From NCBI RefSeq assembly GCF_009741265.1, contig NZ_WOWL01000001.1, forward strand, positions 2,356,001 through 2,420,000: a stretch of DNA of 64,000 nt, read 5' to 3'. The position numbers and the translations under genes were made by a program. Below the pieces are notes generated by a model, which worked only from the letters and a program-made list of their open reading frames with translations, was not told the DNA's origin and did no database searches. Origin of the DNA: Pseudarthrobacter sp. GA104. Its GTDB lineage: Bacteria > Actinomycetota > Actinomycetes > Actinomycetales > Micrococcaceae. Shown here piece by piece: positions 8,888 through 17,108 of this stretch; within the stretch, counting starts at the first letter, position 1; every line of letters begins with the position of its first letter.

Positions 8888-9379
8888 CTACCGTTCGACC
8901 AAAATGCCGTCAGGGTCGCACCAGATCATGGCGCCGGTCCGGATCGTCACGTCGCCGATCTTCACATCCACGTCAACTTCGCCGGCTCCTGCCTTGGCGC
9001 TCTTGCGGGGGTTGCTGCCCAGGGCCTTTACGCCGAGGTCCAGCCGGGCGATCGCTTCCCGGTCACGGATTGCCCCGTTGATGACGACGCCGGCCCAGCC
9101 GTTGGCCACCGCGCTTTCTGCGATCATGTCCCCCATCAGGGCCGTGCCCAGCGAGCCGCCGCCGTCCACCACCAGCACGCTGCCGTTGCCCGGCGTGGCC
9201 AACGTGGATTTCACCAGCGCGTTGTCCTGGAAACAGCGGATGGTCCGCGCCCGGCCACTGAAGTGCGAGCGGCCGCCCAGGGACTGGAACTGCAACGAAA
9301 TCGATGCCAGTTCGTCGCCGCGTTCGTCGTAGAGGTCTGCGGTGTTGATGGCCTCCGCGGGCGTGGACGCTTTGCTCAT
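8888..9379 (-). CDS. rraA: RraA-family protein (regulator of RNase E activity / HMG aldolase fold)
   Basis: This 163-residue protein is full length for RraA. It contains GDMIAESAVANGWAGVVINGAIRD, which here is split by exactly 20 residues between GD and RD, the metal-binding signature of class II 4-hydroxy-4-methyl-2-oxoglutarate aldolases in this fold. It could be an RNase E inhibitor or an oxaloacetate decarboxylase/aldolase; sequence alone does not decide. ATG 9379 follows GGGAGAGAA. The exporter gene upstream in coordinates is separated by about 120 bases, so this is probably its own unit. Confidence 0.85.
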   Translation of the reverse strand: MSKASTPAEAINTADLYDERGDELASISLQFQSLGGRSHFSGRARTIRCFQDNALVKSTLATPGNGSVLVVDGGGSLGTALMGDMIAESAVANGWAGVVINGAIRDREAIARLDLGVKALGSNPRKSAKAGAGEVDVDVKIGDVTIRTGAMIWCDPDGILVER

Positions 9380-9501
9380 GTGGTTCTCTCCCTGATCCTC
9401 GGTGAAGCTTGTGGCGCCGTTCCGGTGTAAGGCACGGCCGCACGCTTACGCCCACGATAGTCTGATTCCGTCGCCTGTCAGCCGTCCCCGGGGAGCACGT
9501 C

Positions 9502-10788
9502 ATGAGCCTGTCCGATACTCCCGCGCCGCTGGATCAGGGCGCAGGGACGCAGAGTACGACGGCGGCGCTCGCCGAGCCAACCCAAAAGGTCACCGCGCGC
9601 TGGGTCGCAGGGCTGGTGCTGGTCAACGTCGGTATCAACGCCGCATTCTTCGGCCCCATTAACGTCTTCATCGGGCAGCAGGCCATCAGCATCGATGCGC
9701 CCAGCAAGGAAGCCATCCTTTCCCTGGTCACTGCCTGCGGCGCTGCGGTATCCCTGGTGGCCAATCCGCTCTTCGGCGCGTTGTCGGACCGGACCACGTC
9801 GCGGTTCGGCCGCCGTTCACCGTGGATCCTGGCCGGTGCCGTGCTGGCTGCCGCCGCACTCCTGGCCATGTCCGGAGCCCCCACCGTGGCGCTGATGGTG
9901 ATCTTTTGGTGCCTGGTACAGCTCGGCGCCAACGCCGCGTACGCCGCCATCACCGCCGCTGTGCCGGACCGCGTGCCGGTCACGCAGCGCGGCGGAGTGG
10001 GCGGTCTGGCCGCCATGGGCCAGACGCTGGGAATCCTGACCGGCGCCGTCTTCGGAGCTGTTGTGGCCGGCAACTTCATGGTGGGCTACTGGCTGTGCGC
10101 TGTGGCATTGCTGCTGTCCGTGCTTCCCTACCTGTTCCACCGGAACGATCCCGCGCTGCCACGGGGGGAGCACCCGGAGTTTCGGCTGCGGCAATTCCTC
10201 CGGGGCTTCTGGATCAGCCCGCGGCTGTATCCGGATTTCGCGTGGGCCTGGCTGACCCGCTTCCTGGTGAACGTGGGCAACCAGCTGACCATCGTCTACC
10301 TGCTCTTCTTCCTTCGCGACATCATCAGGCACGAGGACCCGGCGGCGGGAGTGCTGGTCCTCACCGGCATCTATGCCGCGATGGTGATAATCACTGCGGT
10401 TGTGGCCGGGCCTTGGAGCGACAGGGTTGGCCGGCGCAAGCCGTTTGTCATAGGTTCCTCAGCCGTCATCGCCATGGCCGGCATGATCCTGGCCTTCTTT
10501 CCAGTGTGGCCCGGAGCGCTGGTGGGCGCGGCTGTCTTGGGAATTGGCTTCGGAGCGTACCTTGCGGTGGACTTCGCGCTGCTGACCCAGGTCCTGCCCC
10601 AAGCGGCCCACCGCGGCAAGGACATGGGAGTCATCAATGTGGCCGCCTCGCTGCCCCAGGTGGTGGCACCGGCGCTGGCGTTCGTGGCGGTACGGTATGC
10701 CGGCGGCTACGTCTCGCTGTTCATCACTGCAACCGTCATCGGGCTGCTCGGGGCCGTCTTTGTAGTGAAGATCAAGAGCGTCCGCTGA
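9502..10788 (+). CDS. MFS transporter
   Basis: This 428-residue protein has about 12 hydrophobic helices. The loop 2-3 motif reads GALSDRTTSRFGRRSPWI, and its repeat in the second half is GPWSDRVGRRKPFV. The SRFGRRSPWI-type loop resembles sucrose/glycoside-pentoside-type carriers, so a sugar is possible but unproven. ATG 9502 lies after GGGGAG. It stands alone, divergent from rraA and followed by a TetR gene 123 bases downstream; co-regulation is uncertain. Confidence 0.82.
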   Translation: MSLSDTPAPLDQGAGTQSTTAALAEPTQKVTARWVAGLVLVNVGINAAFFGPINVFIGQQAISIDAPSKEAILSLVTACGAAVSLVANPLFGALSDRTTSRFGRRSPWILAGAVLAAAALLAMSGAPTVALMVIFWCLVQLGANAAYAAITAAVPDRVPVTQRGGVGGLAAMGQTLGILTGAVFGAVVAGNFMVGYWLCAVALLLSVLPYLFHRNDPALPRGEHPEFRLRQFLRGFWISPRLYPDFAWAWLTRFLVNVGNQLTIVYLLFFLRDIIRHEDPAAGVLVLTGIYAAMVIITAVVAGPWSDRVGRRKPFVIGSSAVIAMAGMILAFFPVWPGALVGAAVLGIGFGAYLAVDFALLTQVLPQAAHRGKDMGVINVAASLPQVVAPALAFVAVRYAGGYVSLFITATVIGLLGAVFVVKIKSVR

Positions 10789-10827
10789 CGTTCTGACGGG
10801 CCGGAAGTAAGGCACCTGACTGATTAG

Positions 10828-10843
10828 GGCATATTGGTGTGCC
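10828..10843. promoter_or_regulatory. Dyad GGCA-N8-TGCC before TetR gene (candidate operator 1)
   Basis: GGCATATTGGTGTGCC is followed at once by TATAGT (10845-10850), a good -10. The same core, ATATTGG(T/C)GTG, recurs at 11556-11571 before the malic enzyme gene with matched arm changes, so I read both as sites for the TetR regulator at 10912. Confidence 0.5.
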
Positions 10844-10911
10844 GTATAGTTGAACCGGACTGCAGGCGGTCCGGCATGGGGAGGACCGCACCATAGGAAC
10901 ACAACCCCGGA

Positions 10912-11526
10912 ATGCTGATGCCCGAGATTCTTCCAGACCATCCGCCCATGGCCCCCAGGCCCACCGCACCGCGCCAGCGGTTCCGCTACGCCAAGATCCT
11001 GGAAGCTGCAGGAGGCTTCGCGCGCAAGGGCCTGGACTCGGTTGACCTTCCTGAGGTGGCCGCCAAGGCCGATGTCCCGCTCGGCACGCTTTACCGCTAC
11101 TTCCCTTCCCCCACCCACCTGATGCTCGCCCTGTACCGCCACCAGCTGGAGGAACTCCAAGGGCCGGCCGGGACCAGCGCCGCCCGTTTCCGCGGCCGGG
11201 CGCTCGCCGGGCTGGTGATGGAGATCTTCCACATGCGCGTCATGCAGCCGGCTGTGGAGCAGTGCCTGACCCGCGGCGTCTACCTCCCGGACAGGGACAC
11301 CACCGGCCTCCTCCGTGAGATCGATGCCTTGGGGGAGAAGGCACTGACTGCGGCGTGCGGTGATGCCACGGCCGCCCGGGTGCTGCTGCTGACTGTCACT
11401 GGTCTGGTCCAGTCCGTGCGAAACCGGCGGCTGTCCCTCTTCGAGGCCGAGGAAGACCTCAAAAAAGCCTGTGCACGCCTGTCCGGAACCGGCCAGCCCG
11501 GCTACACACTTCACCAAAGCGCGTAA
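10912..11526 (+). CDS. TetR-family regulator next to malic enzyme
   Basis: This 204-residue protein has an N-terminal TetR helix-turn-helix: RYAKILEAAGGFARKG, then VAAKADVPLGTLYRYFPSPTHLMLAL. The VPLGTLYRYFPS turn resembles lipid/sterol-type TetR repressors such as KstR, but the ligand is unknown. Start choice is uncertain: ATGs at 10912, 10918 and 10948 are in frame and none has a strong ribosome site. The gene lies between two matched dyads, one before it and one before the malic enzyme gene, so it probably controls both. Confidence 0.82.
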   Translation: MLMPEILPDHPPMAPRPTAPRQRFRYAKILEAAGGFARKGLDSVDLPEVAAKADVPLGTLYRYFPSPTHLMLALYRHQLEELQGPAGTSAARFRGRALAGLVMEIFHMRVMQPAVEQCLTRGVYLPDRDTTGLLREIDALGEKALTAACGDATAARVLLLTVTGLVQSVRNRRLSLFEAEEDLKKACARLSGTGQPGYTLHQSA

Positions 11527-11555
11527 CAGGTCTAGACCAATCCGCCATTAAATCA

Positions 11556-11571
11556 GCCATATTGGCGTGGC
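11556..11571. promoter_or_regulatory. Dyad GCCA-N8-TGGC before malic enzyme gene (candidate operator 2)
   Basis: GCCATATTGGCGTGGC has the same spacing and core as the dyad at 10828-10843, with complementary changes in both arms. It lies 240 bases before the malic enzyme start, in an otherwise gene-free gap (11527-11810) in which I see no other feature. Confidence 0.5.
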
Positions 11572-11810
11572 GTACCTCACAAAAAGCCGTGCTAAAACGT
11601 TGTGGCACTGGTGTCTTGCCGTCAAATCGGATCGGCGTCCCTTCTGTCCCGCCTACCATGGTTCAAACGGAGCAGCAGGGACCATCCCCCAAGCTCCCAC
11701 GGACCCGCCACCCCTTGGGTTTCCTGCCGCACCATCGCCACTGCCTCGAGCCGTTCCGGACTTGAGCCCCACGTGCCGTGCGCCCACGGCCAGCACCAGG
11801 AGACAACGAC

Positions 11811-13010
11811 GTGTCCATTGACGCATTTGCAGCCACTGACAATTCCGCAGCCACCGCCCTGAGCGAAGCCGAGATCTTCGACGCCCACCAGGGCGGCAAG
11901 CTCTCCATTGCCAGCACCGTTCCGCTGTCCAACAAACGCGATCTTTCCATCGCCTACACGCCGGGAGTGGCCGAGGTCAGCCGCGCCATCCACGCCAAGC
12001 CCGAGCTCGCCCGCACCCTCACCTGGGCCCAGCGCCTGGTGGTGGTAGTCAGTGACGGCACTGCCGTCCTGGGCCTGGGCAACATCGGGGCCAGCGCTTC
12101 CCTGCCCGTCATGGAGGGCAAGTCCGCCCTGTTTAAGACCTTCGGCGACCTCGACTCGATCCCCCTGGTCCTCAACACCACCGATGTGGACGAAATCGTG
12201 GAGACCCTGGTCCGCCTGCGCCCCAGCTTCGGAGCCGTCAACCTCGAGGACATCTCCGCGCCCCGCTGCTTCGAGCTGGAAGAGAAGCTCATCGAGGCCC
12301 TGGACTGCCCCGTCATGCACGATGACCAGCACGGCACCGCCGTCGTCGCCCTTGCTGCCCTGACCAACGCCGCCAAAGTCACAGGCCGCGCCCTGGAGGG
12401 CCTGCGCGTTGTGGTCTCCGGCGCAGGGGCAGCCGGCATCGCCGTCGCTGAAATCCTGCTCGCAGCCGGGATCTCGGACGTCGTCCTGCTCGACTCCCGG
12501 GGCGTCATCAACAGCGGCCGCGCCGACCTCGCCGCGGACACGGCCAGCAAGAAGGCTGACATCGCGGCCCGCAGCAATCCCCGCGGGGTGGAAGGCGGCC
12601 CGGCCGAGGCCCTCGCCGGCGCGGACGTGTTCATCGGCGTCTCCTCCTCCAAGCTGGACGAGGAACACCTGAAGCTCATGAACCAGGACGCCATCGTCTT
12701 CGCGCTCTCCAACCCGGACCCCGAAGTCCTGCCCGAGGTGGCAGCCAAGTACGCTGCCGTCGTCGCCACCGGCCGCAGCGACTTCCCCAACCAGATCAAC
12801 AACGTGCTTGCCTTCCCGGGCATCTTCCGCGGCGCCCTGGATGCCGGCGCCCGGCGCATCACCCCCGCCATGAAGCTGGCCGCGGCGTACGCCATCGCCG
12901 AGCTCGCGGCGGAGGACCTGTCGGCCGACTACATCGTGCCCAGCCCGCTGGACCCGCGCGTTGCCCCGGCGGTCACCGCCGCCGTCGCAGCTGCGGTGGA
13001 AGCGGAGTAG
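11811..13010 (+). CDS. NAD(P)-dependent malic enzyme
   Basis: This 399-residue enzyme is of the short bacterial malic enzyme type. It decarboxylates malate to pyruvate, feeding gluconeogenic or NADPH metabolism. Visible motifs are DLSIAYTPGVAEV with the catalytic Tyr, NLEDISAPRCFELE and MHDDQHGTA for metal binding, and the nucleotide loop VVVSGAGAAGIAVAEIL. The GTG start at 11811 follows AGGAGA by six bases; the open frame extends 11 codons further but lacks a start signal there. A candidate TetR operator lies upstream and a strong terminator follows. Confidence 0.93.
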   Translation: MSIDAFAATDNSAATALSEAEIFDAHQGGKLSIASTVPLSNKRDLSIAYTPGVAEVSRAIHAKPELARTLTWAQRLVVVVSDGTAVLGLGNIGASASLPVMEGKSALFKTFGDLDSIPLVLNTTDVDEIVETLVRLRPSFGAVNLEDISAPRCFELEEKLIEALDCPVMHDDQHGTAVVALAALTNAAKVTGRALEGLRVVVSGAGAAGIAVAEILLAAGISDVVLLDSRGVINSGRADLAADTASKKADIAARSNPRGVEGGPAEALAGADVFIGVSSSKLDEEHLKLMNQDAIVFALSNPDPEVLPEVAAKYAAVVATGRSDFPNQINNVLAFPGIFRGALDAGARRITPAMKLAAAYAIAELAAEDLSADYIVPSPLDPRVAPAVTAAVAAAVEAE

Positions 13011-13050
13011 CAGCCCTTCCGCTGGCAGACCTACCCCTTAGTGGAATGTA

Positions 13051-13090
13051 CGACGGCGGTGCCTCCCCTGCGCGGGAGGCACCGCCGTCG
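13051..13090 (+). terminator. Terminator after malic enzyme gene
   Basis: CGACGGCGGTGCCTCCC and GGGAGGCACCGCCGTCG form a perfect 17-bp stem with a six-base loop, 40 bases after the malic enzyme stop. Confidence 0.8.
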
Positions 13091-13125
13091 GGGGTTGACA
13101 GGGCGCCAACCATAGACTGGAGTCC

Positions 13126-13629
13126 ATGACCTCCGAAACTGTCGTGACCATCCTGTGCGGCCTGGCTATCCTCGTAGGCGTGGCGGGGACAGTCATTCCG
13201 GTGCTTCCGGGCAGCATCCTGATTGGCGCAAGCCTGCTGGCCTGGGCAATCTGGGGCGGCGCCGGCACCGCGGGCTGGGTGGTGTTCGCGATTGCCATGA
13301 TGTTCGTGGTGGCGGGCATGGCTGCCAGCGCTGTCCTTACCGGCAGGAAACTGAAGGAACATTCCATCCCCAGCCGAAGCATCGTGGCCGCGCTGGTGGC
13401 CGGCGTGGCGGGAATGTTCATCATCCCCGTGGTGGGACTCTTCGTGGGCTTCGCCGCCGGACTCCTGCTCAGCGAATTCCTCCGCACCCGGAACGTGGGT
13501 TCCGCCGCGACCTCCAGCTGGGCAGCCCTCAAGGCCACCGGCCTGGGCATGCTCGCCGAGTTCGGCCTGGCATGCCTGGCGGGCAGCACCTGGGTGATCG
13601 GCGTGTGGATCGCTGCCGCAAGCGGCTGA
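13126..13629 (+). CDS. DUF456-family membrane protein
   Basis: This 167-residue protein consists mostly of hydrophobic helices. Its glycine-rich pattern (GVAGTVIPVLPGSILIG, then IIPVVGLFVGFAAGLLLSE) is that of the DUF456 family. The family's role is unknown; the glycine-zipper-like helices may insert in the membrane as a bundle. ATG 13126 is preceded by TAGACT seven bases away, overlapping a GGAG, so both leaderless and Shine-Dalgarno initiation are possible. It follows the malic enzyme terminator and seems independent. Confidence 0.8.
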   Translation: MTSETVVTILCGLAILVGVAGTVIPVLPGSILIGASLLAWAIWGGAGTAGWVVFAIAMMFVVAGMAASAVLTGRKLKEHSIPSRSIVAALVAGVAGMFIIPVVGLFVGFAAGLLLSEFLRTRNVGSAATSSWAALKATGLGMLAEFGLACLAGSTWVIGVWIAAASG

Positions 13630-13668
13630 GCGCTTGCGGGCCGGGACTGCGGGGCGTAGAACGGCACC

Positions 13669-14043
13669 ATGACTGAACCAACTTCAGCACGCGAGCACGT
13701 GCAGGGCTGGATGGACAAGTACCAGGCCGCCTGGACCAGCAACGAGCCCGAGGACATCCGGGCCCTGTTCACGGAAGATGCGCGGTATGAAACGCGGCCG
13801 GGCGATCCGGACCCGTGGCTGGGCCAGGACGGCATTGTGGAGGGCTGGCTCGCCGCCCGGGACCAACCGGGCGACTGGACGTTCAGCTGGGAGCTGGCGG
13901 GGGCCGACGCCGACACCGCTTTCGTGCAGGGCGTCACCGTTTATTCGGGCGACCGCCCCAGCTACGACAACCTCTGGGTCATCCGGTTCGACGGGGCAGG
14001 CCGCGCCGCTTCCTTCACCGAATGGTACATGGAGCGGGCCTAG
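13669..14043 (+). CDS. SnoaL/NTF2-like small protein
   Basis: This 124-residue protein has the pattern of the NTF2-like/SnoaL fold: an N-terminal helix pair (HVQGWMDKYQAAW), FTEDARYETRPGDPDPWLGQDGIVEGWLAARD, then beta strands ending in the FTEWYMER motif. Such proteins are small cone-shaped enzymes or binding domains; no substrate can be assigned. The ATG at 13669 has TAGAAC six bases before it, a possible -10 of a leaderless mRNA. It lies 39 bases after the DUF456 gene. Confidence 0.75.
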   Translation: MTEPTSAREHVQGWMDKYQAAWTSNEPEDIRALFTEDARYETRPGDPDPWLGQDGIVEGWLAARDQPGDWTFSWELAGADADTAFVQGVTVYSGDRPSYDNLWVIRFDGAGRAASFTEWYMERA

Positions 14044-14089
14044 GCGCTGGCGGCATCCGCGCGGGGCAGCCGCCGGTTAGCATGGAAAG

Positions 14090-15067
14090 ATGACCGCCGG
14101 GGATACTGCACCGATCTACTGGGACAGCCGGGACCTCACCCCCTTCGGACAGCCGCAGCTGCGCACGCCGGTCCATGAACTTGCCGGGGGAGTGGGCGAC
14201 ATTCTCAGCGGCGTGCTGGGTGGACGCCACCCGGCCCTGCTGTCTGTGGACGGGGAGATCCCCCGGCTCAAGCGGATGCTGCCCAAGCCCGCCAAAATAG
14301 TTCACGAGGCCATCTTCACCAGCCGGGAGCCCGAACGGCTGATCACCCTGGCGCGTGCCTATCCCGGCTGGGCCGGGATCTGCTACCTGATGTCAGGCCT
14401 GCTCGTCTACAAGCACGGCGGCTATCTCCGGGCTTCGGAACTGCTGCAGCGCGGGCTGACCACCAGGAACGACGACGACGCCAACCGCTACTCGTCCACG
14501 TACCTGACGCGGATTGTGACCCGGATCGAACTCGCCGAACGCGTGGAGGTGCCGGTCCTCTTCAGCGAGGAGTCGGTGTTCCTGGCACTCGCCCATGCAC
14601 TGCGCGAGACGGGCCGCGCCGAAGCCGCACTGGACGCACTGGGCGGACTGCCGCCGTCGCTCCCCATGGCATTGGCGCGCTGCTCGCTGGCGCTGAGCCT
14701 GGGCCGCAGCCGTACGGTGATCGACTGGACCGAAGGCCTCCTGAACGCGGACGACCTCTCGGCAGCGTTGCTGCTGGTCCGGGCCCGCGCCCTGCGCAGG
14801 GAAGGCCGGCTGGAGGCTGCCCACCAGGCGATCGCCGAGGTGCTGCGCCGGCGCAAGACCCATATGGTGCTGCGCAATGACGCCCTCACGGACCGCGCGC
14901 TGCTTGTGCTGGATTCCAGCAGGCGCTCGCTCAACCCGCGCGACTGGGGGCGTCGCCGCGAGGACCCGGTGCCGCAGAAGGAGATCGCCGCACCCGTGCC
15001 CATCCGCAAGGACGAAGAGATGCGCCGGATCTGGGAACAGGACTGGAAAAGGCTCAGCGACGAGTAG
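14090..15067 (+). CDS. TPR-like helical protein of unknown function
   Basis: I do not recognise a named family for this 325-residue protein. It is mainly alpha-helical. Segments such as GYLRASELLQRGLTTRN, ALAHALRETGRAEAALDALGG and LLVRARALRREGRLEAAHQAIAEVLRR look like tetratricopeptide-type helix pairs, suggesting a protein-binding scaffold. There is no signal peptide or membrane segment. The C-terminus is highly charged. ATG 14090 follows TAGCAT by six bases, with GGAAAG in between. It ends seven bases before the stop of the convergent lysE-type gene. Confidence 0.7.
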   Translation: MTAGDTAPIYWDSRDLTPFGQPQLRTPVHELAGGVGDILSGVLGGRHPALLSVDGEIPRLKRMLPKPAKIVHEAIFTSREPERLITLARAYPGWAGICYLMSGLLVYKHGGYLRASELLQRGLTTRNDDDANRYSSTYLTRIVTRIELAERVEVPVLFSEESVFLALAHALRETGRAEAALDALGGLPPSLPMALARCSLALSLGRSRTVIDWTEGLLNADDLSAALLLVRARALRREGRLEAAHQAIAEVLRRRKTHMVLRNDALTDRALLVLDSSRRSLNPRDWGRRREDPVPQKEIAAPVPIRKDEEMRRIWEQDWKRLSDE

Positions 15068-15073
15068 CCCGGC

Positions 15074-15721
15074 CTAGCCGGCGGCCGGGCCGGCGAGCAC
15101 CGGCAGCAGCTGTTCACCCAGCAGCACCACGCCCAGGGCCACCATGATCACCCCGCTGGCGAGCGTCACCGTGCGGGCGGCGCCCGGCCGGCTTTGCAGC
15201 AGGGTGCGGGACAGCAACGCGACGGCGGTGTACACGAGTCCCGCGAGCAGCACGAAGGTCATGCCCAGCAGGCCGGACTGCACCGGCACGGGCAGCGGCG
15301 CCTCTGCGCTCACGAACTGGGGGACGAGCGCCACATAGAAAAGCAGGCCCTTGGGGTTGATGCCGCTGGTGCCCATACCCTGCAGGAAGGTGCGGAGCCG
15401 CGTCTGGCCGTCACGGCCCGGCCTGGCCGTGAAACTCGCCCCGCGCCAGGAGCGCAGCGTATTGATGCCCAGCCACATCAGGTAGCCGGCGCCGGCCAGG
15501 GTTATCCAGCCCAACACCCCGGGCGCTCCCGTCAGGACGGCAGCCAATCCCGCCACCAGCAGGACCGTGTGGAGCACGTACCCGCCGCACAGCCCTGCCA
15601 CCGCGGGGACGAAGCTGCGCTGCCGGAGGCCCGCCGCGATGGAGTACGCCCAGTCCACCCCGGGCGTGCAGGCCAAGGCGGCCGCCACCAGCACAAAGGC
15701 CAAAAACAGCTCCGGGTTCAT
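15074..15721 (-). CDS. LysE/RhtB-family amino acid exporter
   Basis: This 215-residue membrane protein fits the LysE superfamily, with about six helices. The first helix reads LFLAFVLVAAALACTPGVDWAYSIAAGL (proline-rich TPG motif), and QGMGTSGINPKGLLFYVALVPQFV is the conserved NPK block. It would export an amino acid, probably a basic or branched one. ATG 15721, after CAGGAGAAAG, is preferred over the much longer open frame. It is divergent from an Lrp-type regulator at 15827, the classic lysE/lysG-like arrangement, with an operator palindrome between them. Confidence 0.87.
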   Translation of the reverse strand: MNPELFLAFVLVAAALACTPGVDWAYSIAAGLRQRSFVPAVAGLCGGYVLHTVLLVAGLAAVLTGAPGVLGWITLAGAGYLMWLGINTLRSWRGASFTARPGRDGQTRLRTFLQGMGTSGINPKGLLFYVALVPQFVSAEAPLPVPVQSGLLGMTFVLLAGLVYTAVALLSRTLLQSRPGAARTVTLASGVIMVALGVVLLGEQLLPVLAGPAAG

Positions 15722-15806
15722 TCTTTCTCCTGCCACGAGGTCCGACAGAAGAAACCCTAGATACTTCGGCTCCGGAAGTGCTGTCCTTTTTCGCCCGCTA
15801 AAGCAC

Positions 15807-15825
15807 CAAGAATGTAAGATTCTTG
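15807..15825. promoter_or_regulatory. Perfect palindrome between lysE-type and lrp-type genes
   Basis: CAAGAATGTAAGATTCTTG is a perfect 7-5-7 inverted repeat. It contains the TAAGAT (15815-15820) that serves as likely -10 for the regulator starting at 15827. It is the probable Lrp binding site, covering its own promoter and lying 86 bases from the exporter start. Confidence 0.6.
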
Positions 15826-15826
15826 C

Positions 15827-16282
15827 GTGATAGACCATATCGACAGAAATATCTTGCGTTACCTCAAGGAGGACGGCAGGATGACGGCCACCGCGCTCGC
15901 CGCCAAGGTGGGCTTGACTGTGGCGCCGTGCCACCGGCGGCTCCGGGACCTGGAAAAATCGGGCGTCATCCGGGGCTACAAGGCGGACATCGATCCTGCC
16001 GCCGTGGGGCTGGGGTTTGAAGCGATTGTTTTTGTCACGCTGCGCCAGGTGGACCAGGCCACCATGGCGATTTTCGAGAGCCGCGTGGCGGAGAACCCCA
16101 ACATCGTGGAGGCCCAGCGCCTCTTCGGCTCGCCTGATTACCTGCTCAAGGTCATCGCCGAGGACCTGCCCGCGTACCAGCGTTTCTACGACGCCGAGCT
16201 TACGTCCCTGCCCGGCGTTGAGCGCCTGACGTCCACGCTGGTGATGAAGAACCTGAAGTCCAACGCTGGACCCCCGGTGTAG
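15827..16282 (+). CDS. Lrp/AsnC-family regulator of the adjacent exporter
   Basis: This 151-residue protein is a complete Lrp/AsnC regulator. The helix-turn-helix is at about residues 5-45 (DRNILRYLKEDGRMTATALA, then VGLTVAPCHRRLRDLEKSGVI), followed by the RAM ligand-binding domain with YDAELTSLPGVERLTSTLVM. The start is GTG 15827. It has no ribosome site, and the -10 TAAGAT ends six bases upstream, so the mRNA should be leaderless. It probably senses an amino acid and controls the divergent LysE-type exporter. It is convergent with a second Lrp gene. Confidence 0.9.
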   Translation: MIDHIDRNILRYLKEDGRMTATALAAKVGLTVAPCHRRLRDLEKSGVIRGYKADIDPAAVGLGFEAIVFVTLRQVDQATMAIFESRVAENPNIVEAQRLFGSPDYLLKVIAEDLPAYQRFYDAELTSLPGVERLTSTLVMKNLKSNAGPPV

Positions 16283-16297
16283 CGCGCCGGATTGCTG

Positions 16298-16765
16298 CTA
16301 GTCCCTGAGCAGCCCGGTGGTGCGGTAGGGGATGACCTCGCGCAGGAACATGCTGGTGGAGGTGCGCACAATGCCGGGGCAGAGCCTGATTTCCTCCGAC
16401 ACGCGGTAGAGGTCGTCCGGACTGGTGGCCACCACCCGGATGAGGAGGTCGGTGTCGCCGGCCGGCGCGTGGCATTCCAGGACTTCCGGGATTTCACGGA
16501 GGGCGGCAATGGCCTCGTTGAGGTGGCTCTGGTCCAGTTCGGCACTGACGGCCGCCGCCACCCCGCGCCCGAGCGCTCCGGGAACCACCCTGCTGCTGTT
16601 GGGCCTTAACGCCCCGGATGAGGACATCCGCTCGAGCCGGGACTGCACCGTGCCCCGGGCCAGCCCCAGCCGCTGGGCCAGCACCATGATGGGAACGCGT
16701 GGATCCTCGTCCAGGGCCCTCAGGATCCGCTTGTCGGTGGAGTCCAGTTGCTGCAATCTGATCAT
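16298..16765 (-). CDS. Lrp/AsnC-family regulator (second copy)
   Basis: This 155-residue Lrp/AsnC protein begins IRLQQLDSTDKRILRALDEDPRVPIMVLAQRLGL, the usual family start, and ends in an Lrp ligand-binding domain (AGDTDLLIRVVATSPDDLYRV). It is clearly diverged from its convergent neighbour at 15827, so this is not a recent duplication. ATG 16765 is chosen by family length; AGGA lies very close to it, and the frame stays open to TTG 16831. Target genes are unknown. The 343-base gap before gluQ holds the hairpin and repeat described below. Confidence 0.85.
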   Translation of the reverse strand: MIRLQQLDSTDKRILRALDEDPRVPIMVLAQRLGLARGTVQSRLERMSSSGALRPNSSRVVPGALGRGVAAAVSAELDQSHLNEAIAALREIPEVLECHAPAGDTDLLIRVVATSPDDLYRVSEEIRLCPGIVRTSTSMFLREVIPYRTTGLLRD

Positions 16766-16990
16766 TTCCTGTCGGTTCGGGGGGCGGCGGGTGGTCAAAC
16801 TGATCAATAACGCGCCTGCCGGTTGCACCAACTGTAGGTCTGCTGGTCAAATGTTGGCAACGGTCAGGCTACCGCCGGCCCCGTAGGCTACCGCTTCCCG
16901 GCACACCACCCGGACGGCGGAACATCGTTTCCCGCAAGGAGACTGCCCTGATTGACTCTTGTTCACACCATGGTCACTCTGCATACACGG

Positions 16991-17052
16991 CAAGAGCCCC
17001 TGAGCTACCGGCGTCGGATTCCCGAAAGTCATCGGTAGCTGAGGGGCTCTTG
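16991..17052 (+). other. Long stem-loop upstream of gluQ
   Basis: CAAGAGCCCCTGAGCTACCG (16991-17010) pairs with CGGTAGCTGAGGGGCTCTTG (17033-17052), a 20-bp stem with one mismatch and a 22-base loop. No long T run follows, so it is a weak terminator candidate; an RNA leader structure or attenuator is possible. It is not a tRNA. Confidence 0.6.
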
Positions 17053-17070
17053 TGCTGTCCCCGACACCGC

Positions 17071-17102
17071 GCCGCCCGCATAGTGTGCCGCCCGCATAGT
17101 GT
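17071..17102 (+). repeat. Perfect 16-bp tandem duplication containing a -10-like element
   Basis: GCCGCCCGCATAGTGT occurs twice head to tail (17071-17086 and 17087-17102). The second copy ends with TAGTGT six bases before the gluQ ATG, the leaderless spacing seen at other genes here, so the duplication also duplicates a likely -10. Confidence 0.75.
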
Positions 17103-17108
17103 TGAGCC

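Noticed and set aside
16298..16831. TTG 16831 as start of the second Lrp gene
   Set aside because: It adds 22 residues not expected for Lrp proteins and has no ribosome site.
16975..17060. tRNA-like sequence (GGTAGCT... and its complement)
   Set aside because: It is a simple two-arm hairpin; there is no cloverleaf, acceptor stem or T-loop.
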